Part shown: in pieces, positions 56,132 to 64,000 of the stretch
Layout: every line of letters begins with the position of its first letter
Numbering within the stretch: position 1 is the first letter of the stretch
Assembly (NCBI RefSeq): GCF_007995055.1
Contig: NZ_VOQQ01000001.1
Location: 310,001-374,000 of the forward strand
DNA from: Sphingosinicella ginsenosidimutans
GTDB lineage: Bacteria; Pseudomonadota; Alphaproteobacteria; Sphingomonadales; Sphingomonadaceae
Direction: 5' to 3'
DNA: 64,000 nt
Translations under genes and position numbers: made by a program
The notes under the pieces: generated by a model
Told to the model about the DNA's origin: nothing
Database searches by the model: none
What the model saw: the letters and a program-made list of their open reading frames with translations, nothing else

Positions 56132-57026
56132 CGACGAGCTGCTCCAGGCCCTGGAGGCCGACTCCATCCACATCCTGCGCGAAGCCGTCGCGGAGGCGGC
56201 ACGGCCCGTCATGCTGTTTTCGGCCGGCAAGGACAGCGCGGTGATGCTCCATCTCGCGCGCAAGGCCTTCTTTCCGGCGCCGCCGCCCTTCCCGCTCCTT
56301 CACGTCGATACCGGCTGGAAGTTCAAGGAGATGTACGCGCTTCGCGATGCCGCCGCCGCCGAGGCCGGCATTCCGCTCATCGTCCATCGCAATCCCGAAG
56401 CCGAGGCGCGCGGCATCAATCCGTTCGATCACGGCTCCGCGCTCCACACCGAGCTGTGGAAGACGGAGGGGCTGAAGCAGGCGCTCGATGCCGGGCGCTA
56501 CGACATGGTGTTCGGCGGCGCCCGGCGCGACGAGGAGGCGAGCCGCGCCAAGGAGCGAATCTTCTCCGTCCGCAGCGCGTCGCATGGCTGGGATCCGAAA
56601 CGGCAGCGGCCCGAGCCGTGGCGGCTCTACAATGCGCGCACCGCGCCGGGCGAAAGCATCCGCGTCTTCCCGCTTTCCGATTGGACGGAGCGCGACATCT
56701 GGACCTATATCGCTGCCGAGCGGATCGCGGTCGCCTCCCTCTATTTCGCCGCCGAGCGCCCGACCGTGCGGCGCGGCGACGCCCTCATCATCGTCGACGA
56801 CGACCGTTTCCGGCTGGCGCCGGGCGAGAGCCCCGCGCCCCGGCGGGTCCGGGTCCGCACGCTCGGCTGCTACCCGCTGACCGGCGCGATCGAGAGCGAC
56901 GCCGCGGACATCGATGCGATCCTTGCCGAGATGGCCGCGGACCGGACCTCGGAGCGCGCCGGACGCCTCATCGACCGCGACCAGCCGGCATCGATGGAGC
57001 GCAAGAAACGGCAGGGCTATTTCTGA
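56127..57026 (+). CDS. cysD: Sulfate adenylyltransferase subunit 2
   Basis: CysD is the ATP-sulfurylase catalytic subunit that forms APS from sulfate and ATP, driven by its GTPase partner. The 299-residue protein has [20 protein letters not shown], the PP-loop [32 protein letters not shown] and [21 protein letters not shown] at 56127 gives the family's usual N-terminus; a TTG at 56091 would add 12 unrelated residues. The stop is immediately followed by the cysNC ATG with no gap. The start region carries a palindrome. Confidence 0.93.
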   Translation: MTDELLQALEADSIHILREAVAEAARPVMLFSAGKDSAVMLHLARKAFFPAPPPFPLLHVDTGWKFKEMYALRDAAAAEAGIPLIVHRNPEAEARGINPFDHGSALHTELWKTEGLKQALDAGRYDMVFGGARRDEEASRAKERIFSVRSASHGWDPKRQRPEPWRLYNARTAPGESIRVFPLSDWTERDIWTYIAAERIAVASLYFAAERPTVRRGDALIIVDDDRFRLAPGESPAPRRVRVRTLGCYPLTGAIESDAADIDAILAEMAADRTSERAGRLIDRDQPASMERKKRQGYF

Positions 57027-58826
57027 ATGCGCTCGCTCCTGCGCCTCATCACCTGCGGATCGGTGGACGACGGCAAGTCGACCCTGATCGGTCGCCTGCT
57101 CGCCGATTGCGGCGCGATCCCTTCGGATCGGCTGGTCGGCGTCACCGATCTCGCCCTGCTCGCGGACGGGCTGGAAGCCGAGCGCGAGCAGGGAATCACG
57201 ATCGACGTCGCCCACCTCTATTTCGAGCATGGCGGTCGTCGCTTCATCCTCGCCGACGCGCCGGGGCACGAGCAATATACGCGCAACATGGCGACCGCCG
57301 CTTCGCGCGCCGACCTCGCCATCGTGCTGGTCGACGCGACCAGGGGCGTCCTGCCGCAGACCCGCCGCCACCTCGCCATCGCCCGGCTGCTCGGCATCCG
57401 GTCGTTCGTGCTGGCGGTGAACAAGATGGACCTCGTGGCCTTCGATCGGGCGCGGTTCGACGCGATCGCGACAAGCTTCCGCGAGGCGCTGGACCGGGTC
57501 GGCGGCGGGGCGTGCGCCGCAATTCCGGTCAGTGCGCTCAACGGCGACAATGTCGCCACCCAGTCGCCCGCCACCCCCTGGTATGACGGCCCCGCATTGC
57601 TCGCCCATCTCGAACGGGTCGCGCCGGCGGACGGCCCTTCCCTCGCCGCGTTCAGGATGCCGGTCCAGCATGTCGTGCGCGCGGACGGCCAGCGTTTCTA
57701 TGCCGGGACGATCGCCGCTGGCACGATCCGCCCGGGCGACGAGGTGGTCGTTGCCCCCTCCGGCCGTCGCCTCGCCGTCGGGCGCATCGTCACGCGGGAC
57801 GGCGACCTCGCCCAGGCCGGCATCGGTCGTTCGATCGCGCTGACGCTCGCCGGCGACGTGGATTGCTCGCGCGGCGACATGATCGCCGATCCCGCCGATC
57901 CGCCCGGCGCCGGCGACCAGTTCGAAGCGACATTGATCTGGATGGACGAGGCGCCGTTGGTGCCAGGCCGGCAATATCTGATGAAGATCGGCACCCAGAC
58001 CGTACCGGCGACCCTCCACGCGCCGAAATATCGTCTCGACGTCGAAACGCTGGCGCATCTCGCCGCAAAGACGCTCGCGCTCAACGATATCGGCGTCGCC
58101 AATCTGTGGACGGCGCGGCCGATCCTGTTCGAGCCCTATGAGAAGAGCCGCGACCTCGGCGGCTTCATCCTGATCGACCGGATCACCAATGCGACCGTCG
58201 CGGCCGGCCTCATCCACTTCGCGCTGCGGCGCTCCGAGAACATCCACGCGCAGGCGATCGCGGTGACGCCGGCGCGGCGCGCGGCGCTGATGGGCCAGCG
58301 GCCGAAGCTGCTCTGGTTCACCGGCCTGTCCGGCGCCGGCAAGTCGACCATCGCCAATCTCGTCGAGGCGAAGCTCCATGCGATGGGCCGCCACAGTTTC
58401 CTGCTCGACGGCGACAATGTGCGGCGTGGGCTCAATCGCGATCTCGGCTTCACCGAGGCCGATCGGGTCGAGAATATCCGCCGCGTCGGCGAGACGGCGC
58501 GGCTGATGCTCGATGCGGGGCTCATCGTGCTCGCCGCCTTCATCAGCCCCTTCCGCGCCGAACGGGAGATGGTCCGGGCGATGATGCCGGAGGGCGACTT
58601 CGTCGAAATCTTCGTCGATACGCCGCTCGCCGAGGCCGAGCAGCGCGACACCAAGGGACTCTACCGCAAGGCGCGCGCCGGCCGGCTCGCCAACTTCACC
58701 GGCATCGATTCGCCTTATGAGCGGCCCGATGCGCCGGAAATCACCATCGACACGCTGGCGACGAGCGCCGAGGCGGCGGCGGATGCGGTGATCGAGTGGC
58801 TGGAACGCCGCGGCCTTTTTGCCTAG
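57027..58826 (+). CDS. cysN: Bifunctional sulfate adenylyltransferase subunit 1 / APS kinase
   Basis: This 599-residue fusion (CysNC) joins the GTPase subunit of ATP sulfurylase to APS kinase, producing PAPS from sulfate. The GTPase half has [16 protein letters not shown] (residues 10-25), [17 protein letters not shown] and NKMD; translation-factor-like barrels follow to about residue 420. The kinase half has its own P-loop GLSGAGKST at 433-441, then [17 protein letters not shown] and the lid [10 protein letters not shown]. It directly follows cysD with no gap. It represents the PAPS branch of assimilation; the reductases are elsewhere. Confidence 0.94.
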   Translation: MRSLLRLITCGSVDDGKSTLIGRLLADCGAIPSDRLVGVTDLALLADGLEAEREQGITIDVAHLYFEHGGRRFILADAPGHEQYTRNMATAASRADLAIVLVDATRGVLPQTRRHLAIARLLGIRSFVLAVNKMDLVAFDRARFDAIATSFREALDRVGGGACAAIPVSALNGDNVATQSPATPWYDGPALLAHLERVAPADGPSLAAFRMPVQHVVRADGQRFYAGTIAAGTIRPGDEVVVAPSGRRLAVGRIVTRDGDLAQAGIGRSIALTLAGDVDCSRGDMIADPADPPGAGDQFEATLIWMDEAPLVPGRQYLMKIGTQTVPATLHAPKYRLDVETLAHLAAKTLALNDIGVANLWTARPILFEPYEKSRDLGGFILIDRITNATVAAGLIHFALRRSENIHAQAIAVTPARRAALMGQRPKLLWFTGLSGAGKSTIANLVEAKLHAMGRHSFLLDGDNVRRGLNRDLGFTEADRVENIRRVGETARLMLDAGLIVLAAFISPFRAEREMVRAMMPEGDFVEIFVDTPLAEAEQRDTKGLYRKARAGRLANFTGIDSPYERPDAPEITIDTLATSAEAAADAVIEWLERRGLFA

Positions 58827-58835
58827 GCAGTGGCG

Positions 58836-59963
58836 ATGGGCGATGCTGGCGGGATCGAAACGAGGGCCGAGGAGGGCCCCGAAGCGGCCCCGGCCGCAGA
58901 GCGGCCGCTCGGCCACACGGACATCAAGCTGTCGCGCGGCTTCCGGCCCTGGCTGGAGCGGATGGACCTCAGCCTCGCCTTCACCACCTATCAGACCGGC
59001 CAGCTCTTCCTGATCGGCCGGCTGCCCGAGGGGCGGATTTCCGTCCACCAGCAGAATTATGCGCGCGCCATGGGCCTCCATGCGAGCCCGCAGCGCCTCG
59101 TGATCGCCTCGCAGCACCAGATCTGGCGGCTCGAGAACATGCTCGCGCCGCACGAGCGGGCGAATGCCAATTTCGACCGGCTCTACGTGCCGCGCGCAGC
59201 GCAGGTGACCGGCGACCTCGACGTCCACGAAATCGCGCTCGATTCGCGCGGCCGGGCGATCTTCGTCGCGACCCGGTTCAACTGCCTCGCGACGACCAGC
59301 GCCACCCATGGCTTCAAGCCATTGTGGATGCCGCCCTTCGTCTCGAAGCTCGCCGCCGAGGACAGATGCCACCTCAACGGCCTTGCGATGGACGGCGGCC
59401 GCCCGGCTTACGTGACCGCGATCAGCCGCTCCGACATGGTCGAAGGCTGGCGCGATCGGCGGCGCGACGGCGGCGTGCTGATCGACCTTGCCGACAACCG
59501 CGTCGTCGCCGATGGCCTGTCGATGCCGCACAGCCCGCGCGTGACGCCGGACGGGGTGCTGCTGCTCGATTCAGGGCGCGGCATGATCGTCCGCGTCGAT
59601 CCGGCGACGGGCGGCCGGACCGACATCGCCTTCTGCCCCGGCTTCCTGCGCGGCCTCGCCGTGATCGGCGGCCATGCGATCGTCACCGTCTCGATGCCGC
59701 GCGAGGGCATTTTCGAGGGCCTCGAGCTTCAGGACCAGCTCGCGAAGCGCGACGGTGCGCCCTGGTGCGGCCTGTGCATCGTCGATCTGCGCAGCGGCGA
59801 CATCGTCGAATGGCTTCGCATCGACGGCGCGATCCGCGAATTGTTCGACGTCGCCATCCTGCCCGGCGTCGCCTGCCCGATGGCGGTCGGCATCGGCTCG
59901 CCGGAGCTCAACAGCCTCGTCTCGCACGACGCCGAATTCGCACCGCTGTTCGTCGAGGGCTGA
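58836..59963 (+). CDS. TIGR03032 family protein
   Basis: The 375-residue protein matches the TIGR03032 group (DUF4915-like) of uncharacterised beta-propeller-like proteins. Features include SRGFRPWLERMDLSLAFTTY, RFNCLATTSATHGFKPLWMP and GLCIVDLRSGDIVEWLRIDG. No signal peptide is present. The ATG at 58836 is nine bases after the cysNC stop; a GTG two codons earlier is possible. Close spacing implies co-transcription with the sulfate-activation genes, so a link to sulfated or sulfur-containing glycans is conceivable, but only inferred. Confidence 0.85.
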   Translation: MGDAGGIETRAEEGPEAAPAAERPLGHTDIKLSRGFRPWLERMDLSLAFTTYQTGQLFLIGRLPEGRISVHQQNYARAMGLHASPQRLVIASQHQIWRLENMLAPHERANANFDRLYVPRAAQVTGDLDVHEIALDSRGRAIFVATRFNCLATTSATHGFKPLWMPPFVSKLAAEDRCHLNGLAMDGGRPAYVTAISRSDMVEGWRDRRRDGGVLIDLADNRVVADGLSMPHSPRVTPDGVLLLDSGRGMIVRVDPATGGRTDIAFCPGFLRGLAVIGGHAIVTVSMPREGIFEGLELQDQLAKRDGAPWCGLCIVDLRSGDIVEWLRIDGAIRELFDVAILPGVACPMAVGIGSPELNSLVSHDAEFAPLFVEG

Positions 59964-59983
59964 CCCCCGCGCGGATTCTCTTC

Positions 59984-61156
59984 CTAGCGCTCCAGGAACT
60001 TCTTCACGCCGCGCGCCGCCTGGCGGATTCGCTGCTCGTTCTCGACCAGGGCGATCCGCACATAGCCCTCGCCCTCCTCGCCGAAGCCGACGCCGGGTGC
60101 CACCGCGACCCCGGCCTCGGCAAGCAGCTGCTTGGAAAATTCCATCGATCCCGCCGCGCGCCAGGCCTCGGGGATCGGCGCCCAGGCGAACATGCTCGCC
60201 TCGGGCGAAGGAATCTCCCATCCGGCGCGGCCGAAGCTTTCGACCAACGCGTCCCGCCGGCCGCGATAGAGCTTGCGGTTCGCCTCGATAATGTCCTGCG
60301 GCCCGTTGAGCGCGGCGACCGCGGCCGCCTGGATCGGCGTGAAGGCGCCATAATCGAGATAGGATTTCACCCGCGTCAGCGCGCCGATCAACTCGCGATT
60401 GCCGACCGCGAAGCCCATCCGCCAGCCGGCCATCGAATAGGTCTTCGACATCGAGGTGAACTCGACCGCCACGTCCTTCGCGCCCGGCACCTGGAGGATC
60501 GATGGCGTCGGCGTGTCGCCATAATAGATTTCGGCATAAGCGAGATCGGAAATGACCCACAGCTTGTGCTCGCGCGCATAGGCCACGACCTGCTCGTAAA
60601 AGGCGAGATCGGCGACATAGGCGGTCGGGTTGCTCGGATAGCCGATGACCAGCACGGTCGGCTTCGGCACGGTGTAACGCACCGCCCGATCGAGGCTGTC
60701 GAAGAAATCGGGGCCGGGCGCGGCGGGGATCGATCGGATCGCCGCGCCGGCGATGATGAAACCGAACTGGTGGATCGGATAGGAGGGATTGGGCGCGAGC
60801 ACGACATCGCCCGGCGCGGTGATCGCCTGGGCGAGGTTGGCCAACCCCTCCTTCGATCCCAACGTGACGATCACCTCGCTCTCCGGATCGAGATCGACGC
60901 CGAAGCGGCGGGCGTAATAGCCGGCCTGCGCCTTGCGGAGCCCGGTGATCCCCTTCGACGCGGAGTAGCGATGCGCGCGCGGATCGCGGGCGACCTCGGC
61001 CAGCTTCTCGATCACATGGGCCGGCGGCGCGCCGTCGGGATTGCCCATCCCGAGGTCGATGACATCCTCGCCGCGCGCCCGCGCCGCCGCCTTCATCGCG
61101 TTGACTTCGGCGAAGACATAGGGCGGCAGCCGGCGGATGCGGTAGAAGTCGGTCAT
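59984..61156 (-). CDS. alaC: AlaC-type aminotransferase (class I/II, PLP-dependent)
   Basis: The 390-residue aminotransferase closely resembles AlaC, which makes alanine from pyruvate with glutamate. It has YRIRRLPPYVFAEVNAMKA, VIDLGMGNPDGAPPAHV, the PLP contacts TLGSKEGLANLAQ, and the Schiff-base lysine Lys238 in TSMSKTYSMAGWRMGF. The group overlaps in sequence with LL-diaminopimelate aminotransferases, so specificity is not absolute. The ATG at 61156 overlaps the aroB stop by four bases. It is the last gene of the trpE-trpG-aroC-aroB run. Confidence 0.88.
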   Translation of the reverse strand: MTDFYRIRRLPPYVFAEVNAMKAAARARGEDVIDLGMGNPDGAPPAHVIEKLAEVARDPRAHRYSASKGITGLRKAQAGYYARRFGVDLDPESEVIVTLGSKEGLANLAQAITAPGDVVLAPNPSYPIHQFGFIIAGAAIRSIPAAPGPDFFDSLDRAVRYTVPKPTVLVIGYPSNPTAYVADLAFYEQVVAYAREHKLWVISDLAYAEIYYGDTPTPSILQVPGAKDVAVEFTSMSKTYSMAGWRMGFAVGNRELIGALTRVKSYLDYGAFTPIQAAAVAALNGPQDIIEANRKLYRGRRDALVESFGRAGWEIPSPEASMFAWAPIPEAWRAAGSMEFSKQLLAEAGVAVAPGVGFGEEGEGYVRIALVENEQRIRQAARGVKKFLER

Positions 61157-62292
61157 TGGTCCTGCCTGTCGCAGCCGCGCGCCGGGTGCAAGGCCCCGGC
61201 CGCGGCGGAATCGAGAAATTTCGCGACCGCCTCCAGCTCCACGTCGCGATCGACGAAGGCCCGGCCGATGCCCCGCGCCAGGATGAAGGCGACGCGGCCG
61301 CCGGCCTTCTTCTTGTCGCTCGCCATCCGCCCGGCGAGGCTCGCGCCCGTGGCGGCGATGCCGAGATCGGCGAGGCTCGCGGGGAGGCCCGTCGCCCGAA
61401 GGTGACGCCCCACGCGCGCGGCGTCCTCCGGCGCGCACAGGCCGCGCCGGACCGACAGATCGAAGGCCAGCGCGAGGCCCGCCGCCACCGCCTCGCCGTG
61501 CAGCACATCGTCGGAAAAGCCGGCCTCCGCCTCGATCGCATGGGCGAAGGTATGGCCGAGATTGAGCAGGGCGCGACGGCCGGAGGTCTCGCGCTCGTCC
61601 TCGGCAACGATCGCGGCCTTGAAGGCGACGCTGGCGGCGATCGCATGGGCGAGCGCGTCGGGCGCGCCGGCGAGCACCGATGCGCCATTCGCCTCGAGCC
61701 AGTCGAAGAAAGCCGGATCGCCGATCAGCGCGGCCTTCACGATCTCGGCATAGCCGGCGCGCATCTGCCGCGCGGCCAGGGTCGCCAGCGCCTCCGGGTC
61801 GATGAGGACGAGGCGCGGCTGATGAAAGGCGCCGATCAGGTTCTTGCCGGCGGACACGTCGATCGCCGTCTTGCCGCCGACCGAGCTGTCGACCATCGCG
61901 AGCAGGCTGGTCGGCACCTGCACATAAGGCGTGCCGCGCTGGAGGATCGCCGCGGCGAAGCCGGCAAGATCGCCGACCACCCCGCCGCCGAAGGCGATGA
62001 TCGGCTCCCCCCGCTCGATGCCGAGCGCGAGCAGCCGGTCGGTCACGAAAGCGAGCATCTCCCAGCTCTTGCTCGCCTCCCCGGCCGGGATGGTGACGGT
62101 TTCGGTGGCGAGGCCCGACAGGCCCTGGGTGAGCCGCGCACCCTGCGCCGCAGCGACATTTTGGTCGGTCACGACGAATGCGCGACCATTGGGCGCGAGC
62201 GGCGCGAGATGTTGGGCGGCGCGGCCGATCAGGCCCGCTTCGATGCGGACGTCATAAGCGCGCGGCCCAAGCTCGACCCGCACGATGCTCAT
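61153..62292 (-). CDS. aroB: 3-dehydroquinate synthase
   Basis: AroB cyclises DAHP to 3-dehydroquinate, the second shikimate step, using NAD and a metal. The 379-residue protein has [20 protein letters not shown] for [23 protein letters not shown] and the metal-site [13 protein letters not shown]. The ATG at 62292 overlaps the aroC stop (ATGA). The purine-rich ribosome site directly before it (GGAGGGGG) comes from a repeat fragment that also forms the aroC tail. Length and motifs are complete. Confidence 0.95.
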   Translation of the reverse strand: MSIVRVELGPRAYDVRIEAGLIGRAAQHLAPLAPNGRAFVVTDQNVAAAQGARLTQGLSGLATETVTIPAGEASKSWEMLAFVTDRLLALGIERGEPIIAFGGGVVGDLAGFAAAILQRGTPYVQVPTSLLAMVDSSVGGKTAIDVSAGKNLIGAFHQPRLVLIDPEALATLAARQMRAGYAEIVKAALIGDPAFFDWLEANGASVLAGAPDALAHAIAASVAFKAAIVAEDERETSGRRALLNLGHTFAHAIEAEAGFSDDVLHGEAVAAGLALAFDLSVRRGLCAPEDAARVGRHLRATGLPASLADLGIAATGASLAGRMASDKKKAGGRVAFILARGIGRAFVDRDVELEAVAKFLDSAAAGALHPARGCDRQDQ

Positions 62293-63221
62293 GTCCCCCT
62301 CCTCTCCGGGGAGAGGGCAGGATGAGGGGATTGGAGCGCCTGGTCGGCCAGGACCAGCGCCATCATCGCCGCCGCCACCGGCGCGCCGCGGATGCCGACG
62401 CAGGGGTCGTGGCGGCCCTTCGTCACGATCTCGGTCTCGTTGCCCTCGCGGTCGATCGTCGGCACCGGCGTCAGGATCGAGCTGGTCGGCTTGAACGCGA
62501 TCCGCACCCGCCCCGGGGCCGCCAGCTCGACGCCCTTCACCGCATTGATCGACATCATCGCCGCGAAGGTTTCCGACGGCGGCGGTTCGGCGCCCTCGAC
62601 CGCGCATTCGACGACCGCGCCGAGCGAATCGCCCGCCTTTCGCGCCGCATCGAGCCGCGCGGCCCAGCGCTCCGCAGCGGCGGCGTCCGGGCAGAAGAAG
62701 GGATTGGCGTCGATCTGGTCGGCATCGAAACCGGCGATCGGATCGCCGCCGATCTCCACCACATAGGCCGCGATCGTCACGCCGGGGATCAGCTTGCGCG
62801 CGACCGCCCCGGCCGCGACCCGCGACGCCGTCTCGCGCGCCGAGGACCGGCCGCCGCCGCGCCAGTCGCGAAATCCATATTTGGCGTCATAGACATAGTC
62901 GGCATGGCCGGGCCGATAGGCCTGGCTGACCTCCGAATAATCCTTCGATCGCTGGTCGATATTCTCGATCTTCAGGCTGATCGGATCGCCGGTGGTGCGG
63001 CCGGATCGGACTCCCGAAAGGATTCGCACCTCGTCCGGCTCCCGCCGCATCGTCGTGAAGCGCGACTGGCCGGGCCGGCGCCGATCGAGGAAGGGCTGGA
63101 TGTCGCCCTCGGCGAGCGCGATCCCCGCCGGGCAGCCTTCGACAAGCGCGCCGATCGCCGGCCCGTGGCTTTCGCCCCAGGTCGAAAAGCGGAAGCACCG
63201 TCCAAAGCTGTTCCAGCTCAT
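62289..63221 (-). CDS. aroC: Chorismate synthase, internally shortened
   Basis: AroC converts 5-enolpyruvylshikimate-3-phosphate to chorismate using reduced FMN. The first two signatures are intact: [11 protein letters not shown] and [18 protein letters not shown], and FKPTSSI and [15 protein letters not shown] close the protein. But it is only 310 residues, against about 350-360 for the family. After [11 protein letters not shown] the sequence jumps to [12 protein letters not shown], without the conserved asparagine/glycine-rich FMN block (normally SNHAGGILGGIS-like), and the region before MSINAVKG is about ten residues short. The C-terminus ends in a repeat-derived [13 protein letters not shown]. 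Function is doubtful unless another copy exists. Confidence 0.88.
   Translation of the reverse strand: MSWNSFGRCFRFSTWGESHGPAIGALVEGCPAGIALAEGDIQPFLDRRRPGQSRFTTMRREPDEVRILSGVRSGRTTGDPISLKIENIDQRSKDYSEVSQAYRPGHADYVYDAKYGFRDWRGGGRSSARETASRVAAGAVARKLIPGVTIAAYVVEIGGDPIAGFDADQIDANPFFCPDAAAAERWAARLDAARKAGDSLGAVVECAVEGAEPPPSETFAAMMSINAVKGVELAAPGRVRIAFKPTSSILTPVPTIDREGNETEIVTKGRHDPCVGIRGAPVAAAMMALVLADQALQSPHPALSPERRGT
62293..62330. repeat. Repeat fragment forming the aroC tail and aroB ribosome site
   Basis: The segment CCTCTCCGGGGAGAGGGCAG with flanking CCCCCT and GATGAGGGGA is typical of a GC-rich intergenic repeat half-unit, with a small hairpin (CTCTCC against GGAGAG). Read on the minus strand it encodes the last residues of AroC and then supplies the purine-rich site before the aroB ATG. 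Confidence 0.65.
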
Positions 63222-63844
63222 CAGGCGGCGTGCATGGCTGGCGCCGGCGCGTCGGGCAAGCCTTGGCGGGCGGGAAAGAGGGCGAGGACGTTTTCGAGGA
63301 TGCGGTCGCCGTCCGCGGTGAGGATCGATTCGGGATGGAACTGCAGCCCGATCTGGAGCGCCGCGAGATCGCTGATCGCCATCGCCATGCCGTCGATCTC
63401 GGCATGGACGGTGAAGCGCGCGGGAATGTCGCGCGTGCACAGCGAATGGTAGCGCCCGACGCGCACCGGCCCCTCCAGCCCGGCGAAGGGCCCGGCGCCG
63501 TCATGGTCGATCAACGTGCCCTTCCCGTGCACCGGCTCGCCGGCCCGATCGACCCGGCCGCCGGCCTCGAACACGATCGCCTGGTGGCCAAGGCAGATGC
63601 CGAGCACCGGCACATTGCCCTTCGCGATCCGGATCAGATCGAGGCAGCAGCCCGCCTGTTCCGGCCGCCCCGGGCCGGGCGAGAGCAGGATCGCGGCGCC
63701 GGCTTCCTTCGCCAGCGCCAGCGCATCGCCCGCCGCGATCGTGTTGCGCAGGACTTTGACCGTGCAGCCAAGCCGCGCCAGCGTCTCCACCAGGTTGAAA
63801 GTGAAGCTGTCGAGATTGTCGATCATCAGGATGGATCGGGTCAT
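63221..63844 (-). CDS. trpG: Anthranilate synthase component II (glutamine amidotransferase)
   Basis: TrpG supplies ammonia from glutamine to TrpE for anthranilate synthesis. The 207-residue protein begins [20 protein letters not shown] and has the oxyanion strand [13 protein letters not shown], the nucleophile in [17 protein letters not shown] and the histidine-glutamate pair in [10 protein letters not shown]. Its ATG overlaps the trpE stop as ATGA, and its stop overlaps the aroC ATG by one base. It may also serve para-aminobenzoate synthesis in some species, but linkage to trpE favours tryptophan. Confidence 0.94.
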   Translation of the reverse strand: MTRSILMIDNLDSFTFNLVETLARLGCTVKVLRNTIAAGDALALAKEAGAAILLSPGPGRPEQAGCCLDLIRIAKGNVPVLGICLGHQAIVFEAGGRVDRAGEPVHGKGTLIDHDGAGPFAGLEGPVRVGRYHSLCTRDIPARFTVHAEIDGMAMAISDLAALQIGLQFHPESILTADGDRILENVLALFPARQGLPDAPAPAMHAA

Positions 63845-64000
63845 GCGGCGACTCCGCTGAGCACGGAAAGGAGGGCCGCGGCCTTCTGGCGCGTCTCCGC
63901 CGCTTCGCGCGCGGGGACGGAATCGTGGACGATGCCGGCGCCGGCGCGGACATAGGCCGTCCCGCCGGTCACGACCGCCGATCGGATCACGATGGCGCTG
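63841..64000 (-). CDS. trpE: Anthranilate synthase component I, C-terminal end (truncated by window edge)
   Basis: The 52 visible codons read AIVIRSAVVTGGTAYVRAGA, then GIVHDSVPAREAAETRQKAA and a short tail. This is the end of the chorismate-utilising domain with the characteristic R-A-G-A-G-I-V-x-D-S block. The full gene begins beyond the window. Its stop overlaps the trpG start, so it heads or belongs to the minus-strand operon trpE-trpG-aroC-aroB-alaC. The same C-terminal block occurs in PabB; the gene order favours TrpE. Confidence 0.88.
   Translation of the reverse strand, partial: SAIVIRSAVVTGGTAYVRAGAGIVHDSVPAREAAETRQKAAALLSVLSGVAA

Noticed and set aside
55587..59531. Open minus-strand frame of about 1300 codons
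   Set aside because: It is antisense to cysD, cysNC and the TIGR03032 gene. The coding strand holds clear families, and the antisense product has none.

Overview
The window is GC-rich chromosomal DNA of an alphaproteobacterium, most likely of the order Sphingomonadales. The main clues are CpdR, a TrcR/DUF1013 regulator, UPF0262, a SapC-family protein, fused CysNC, and short imperfect palindromic repeats of the kind common in sphingomonad genomes. This placement rests on recognising protein families and was not tested by a search. I see no prophage, transposase, integrase, CRISPR array or rRNA. Genes are tightly packed, with many ATGA or TGATG start/stop overlaps, and no gene-free stretch exceeds about 220 bases.

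Layout. 1-6.5 kb: the N-terminus of dnaB, UPF0262, a small lipoprotein, dcd, an FMN reductase, a ribonuclease R gene interrupted by repeats, and a secreted M28 peptidase. 6.7-11.2 kb: an ABC ATPase with a giant permease/M1-peptidase fusion. 11.4-21 kb: an FAH-family enzyme, a LysR regulator divergent from mmsA, and a probable valine/isobutyrate catabolic run (mmsA, acyl-CoA dehydrogenase, 3-hydroxyisobutyryl-CoA hydrolase, enoyl-CoA hydratase, mmsB) with a PHA synthase in its middle. 21-24.4 kb: glpK facing a small protein gene and glpD. 24.4-29.3 kb: a double-DTG aspartyl protease, a DUF2975/XRE pair, an isolated rplQ, a PA-domain M28 peptidase and a small exported membrane protein. 29.4-35 kb: argC-argJ-argB-argF-argR-argG, followed by an opposing VapBC-like pair. 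35.8-39.1 kb: a glutamine amidotransferase and a glutathione-dependent formaldehyde detoxification cluster (frmA, a 26-residue membrane protein, a VOC protein, fghA). 39.1-46 kb: tRNA-Val, cpdR, N-formylglutamate amidohydrolase, SapC, an FAD-linked oxidase, a DEAD-box helicase and a glutaminyl cyclase. 45.9-56 kb, almost all minus strand: tgt, an M13 peptidase, a CPBP protease, queA, a peptidyl-prolyl isomerase, coaD, ispA, xseB, an MBL-fold hydrolase and trcR. 56-60 kb: cysD-cysNC for sulfate activation and a TIGR03032-type protein. 60-64 kb: a minus-strand amino-acid operon trpE-trpG-aroC-aroB-alaC.

Most notable are signs of genes being reshaped. Ribonuclease R carries an in-frame palindrome, has another at its start, and a 128-bp inverted-repeat element that breaks its reading frame; removing exactly that element restores the frame. 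aroC lacks the conserved FMN-site block and ends in a repeat-derived tail that also supplies the ribosome-binding site of aroB. tgt has lost the cysteines of its zinc site. Several promoters hold perfect palindromes that look like operators: LysR/mmsA, DUF2975/XRE, argC, vapB, the M13 peptidase and cysD.
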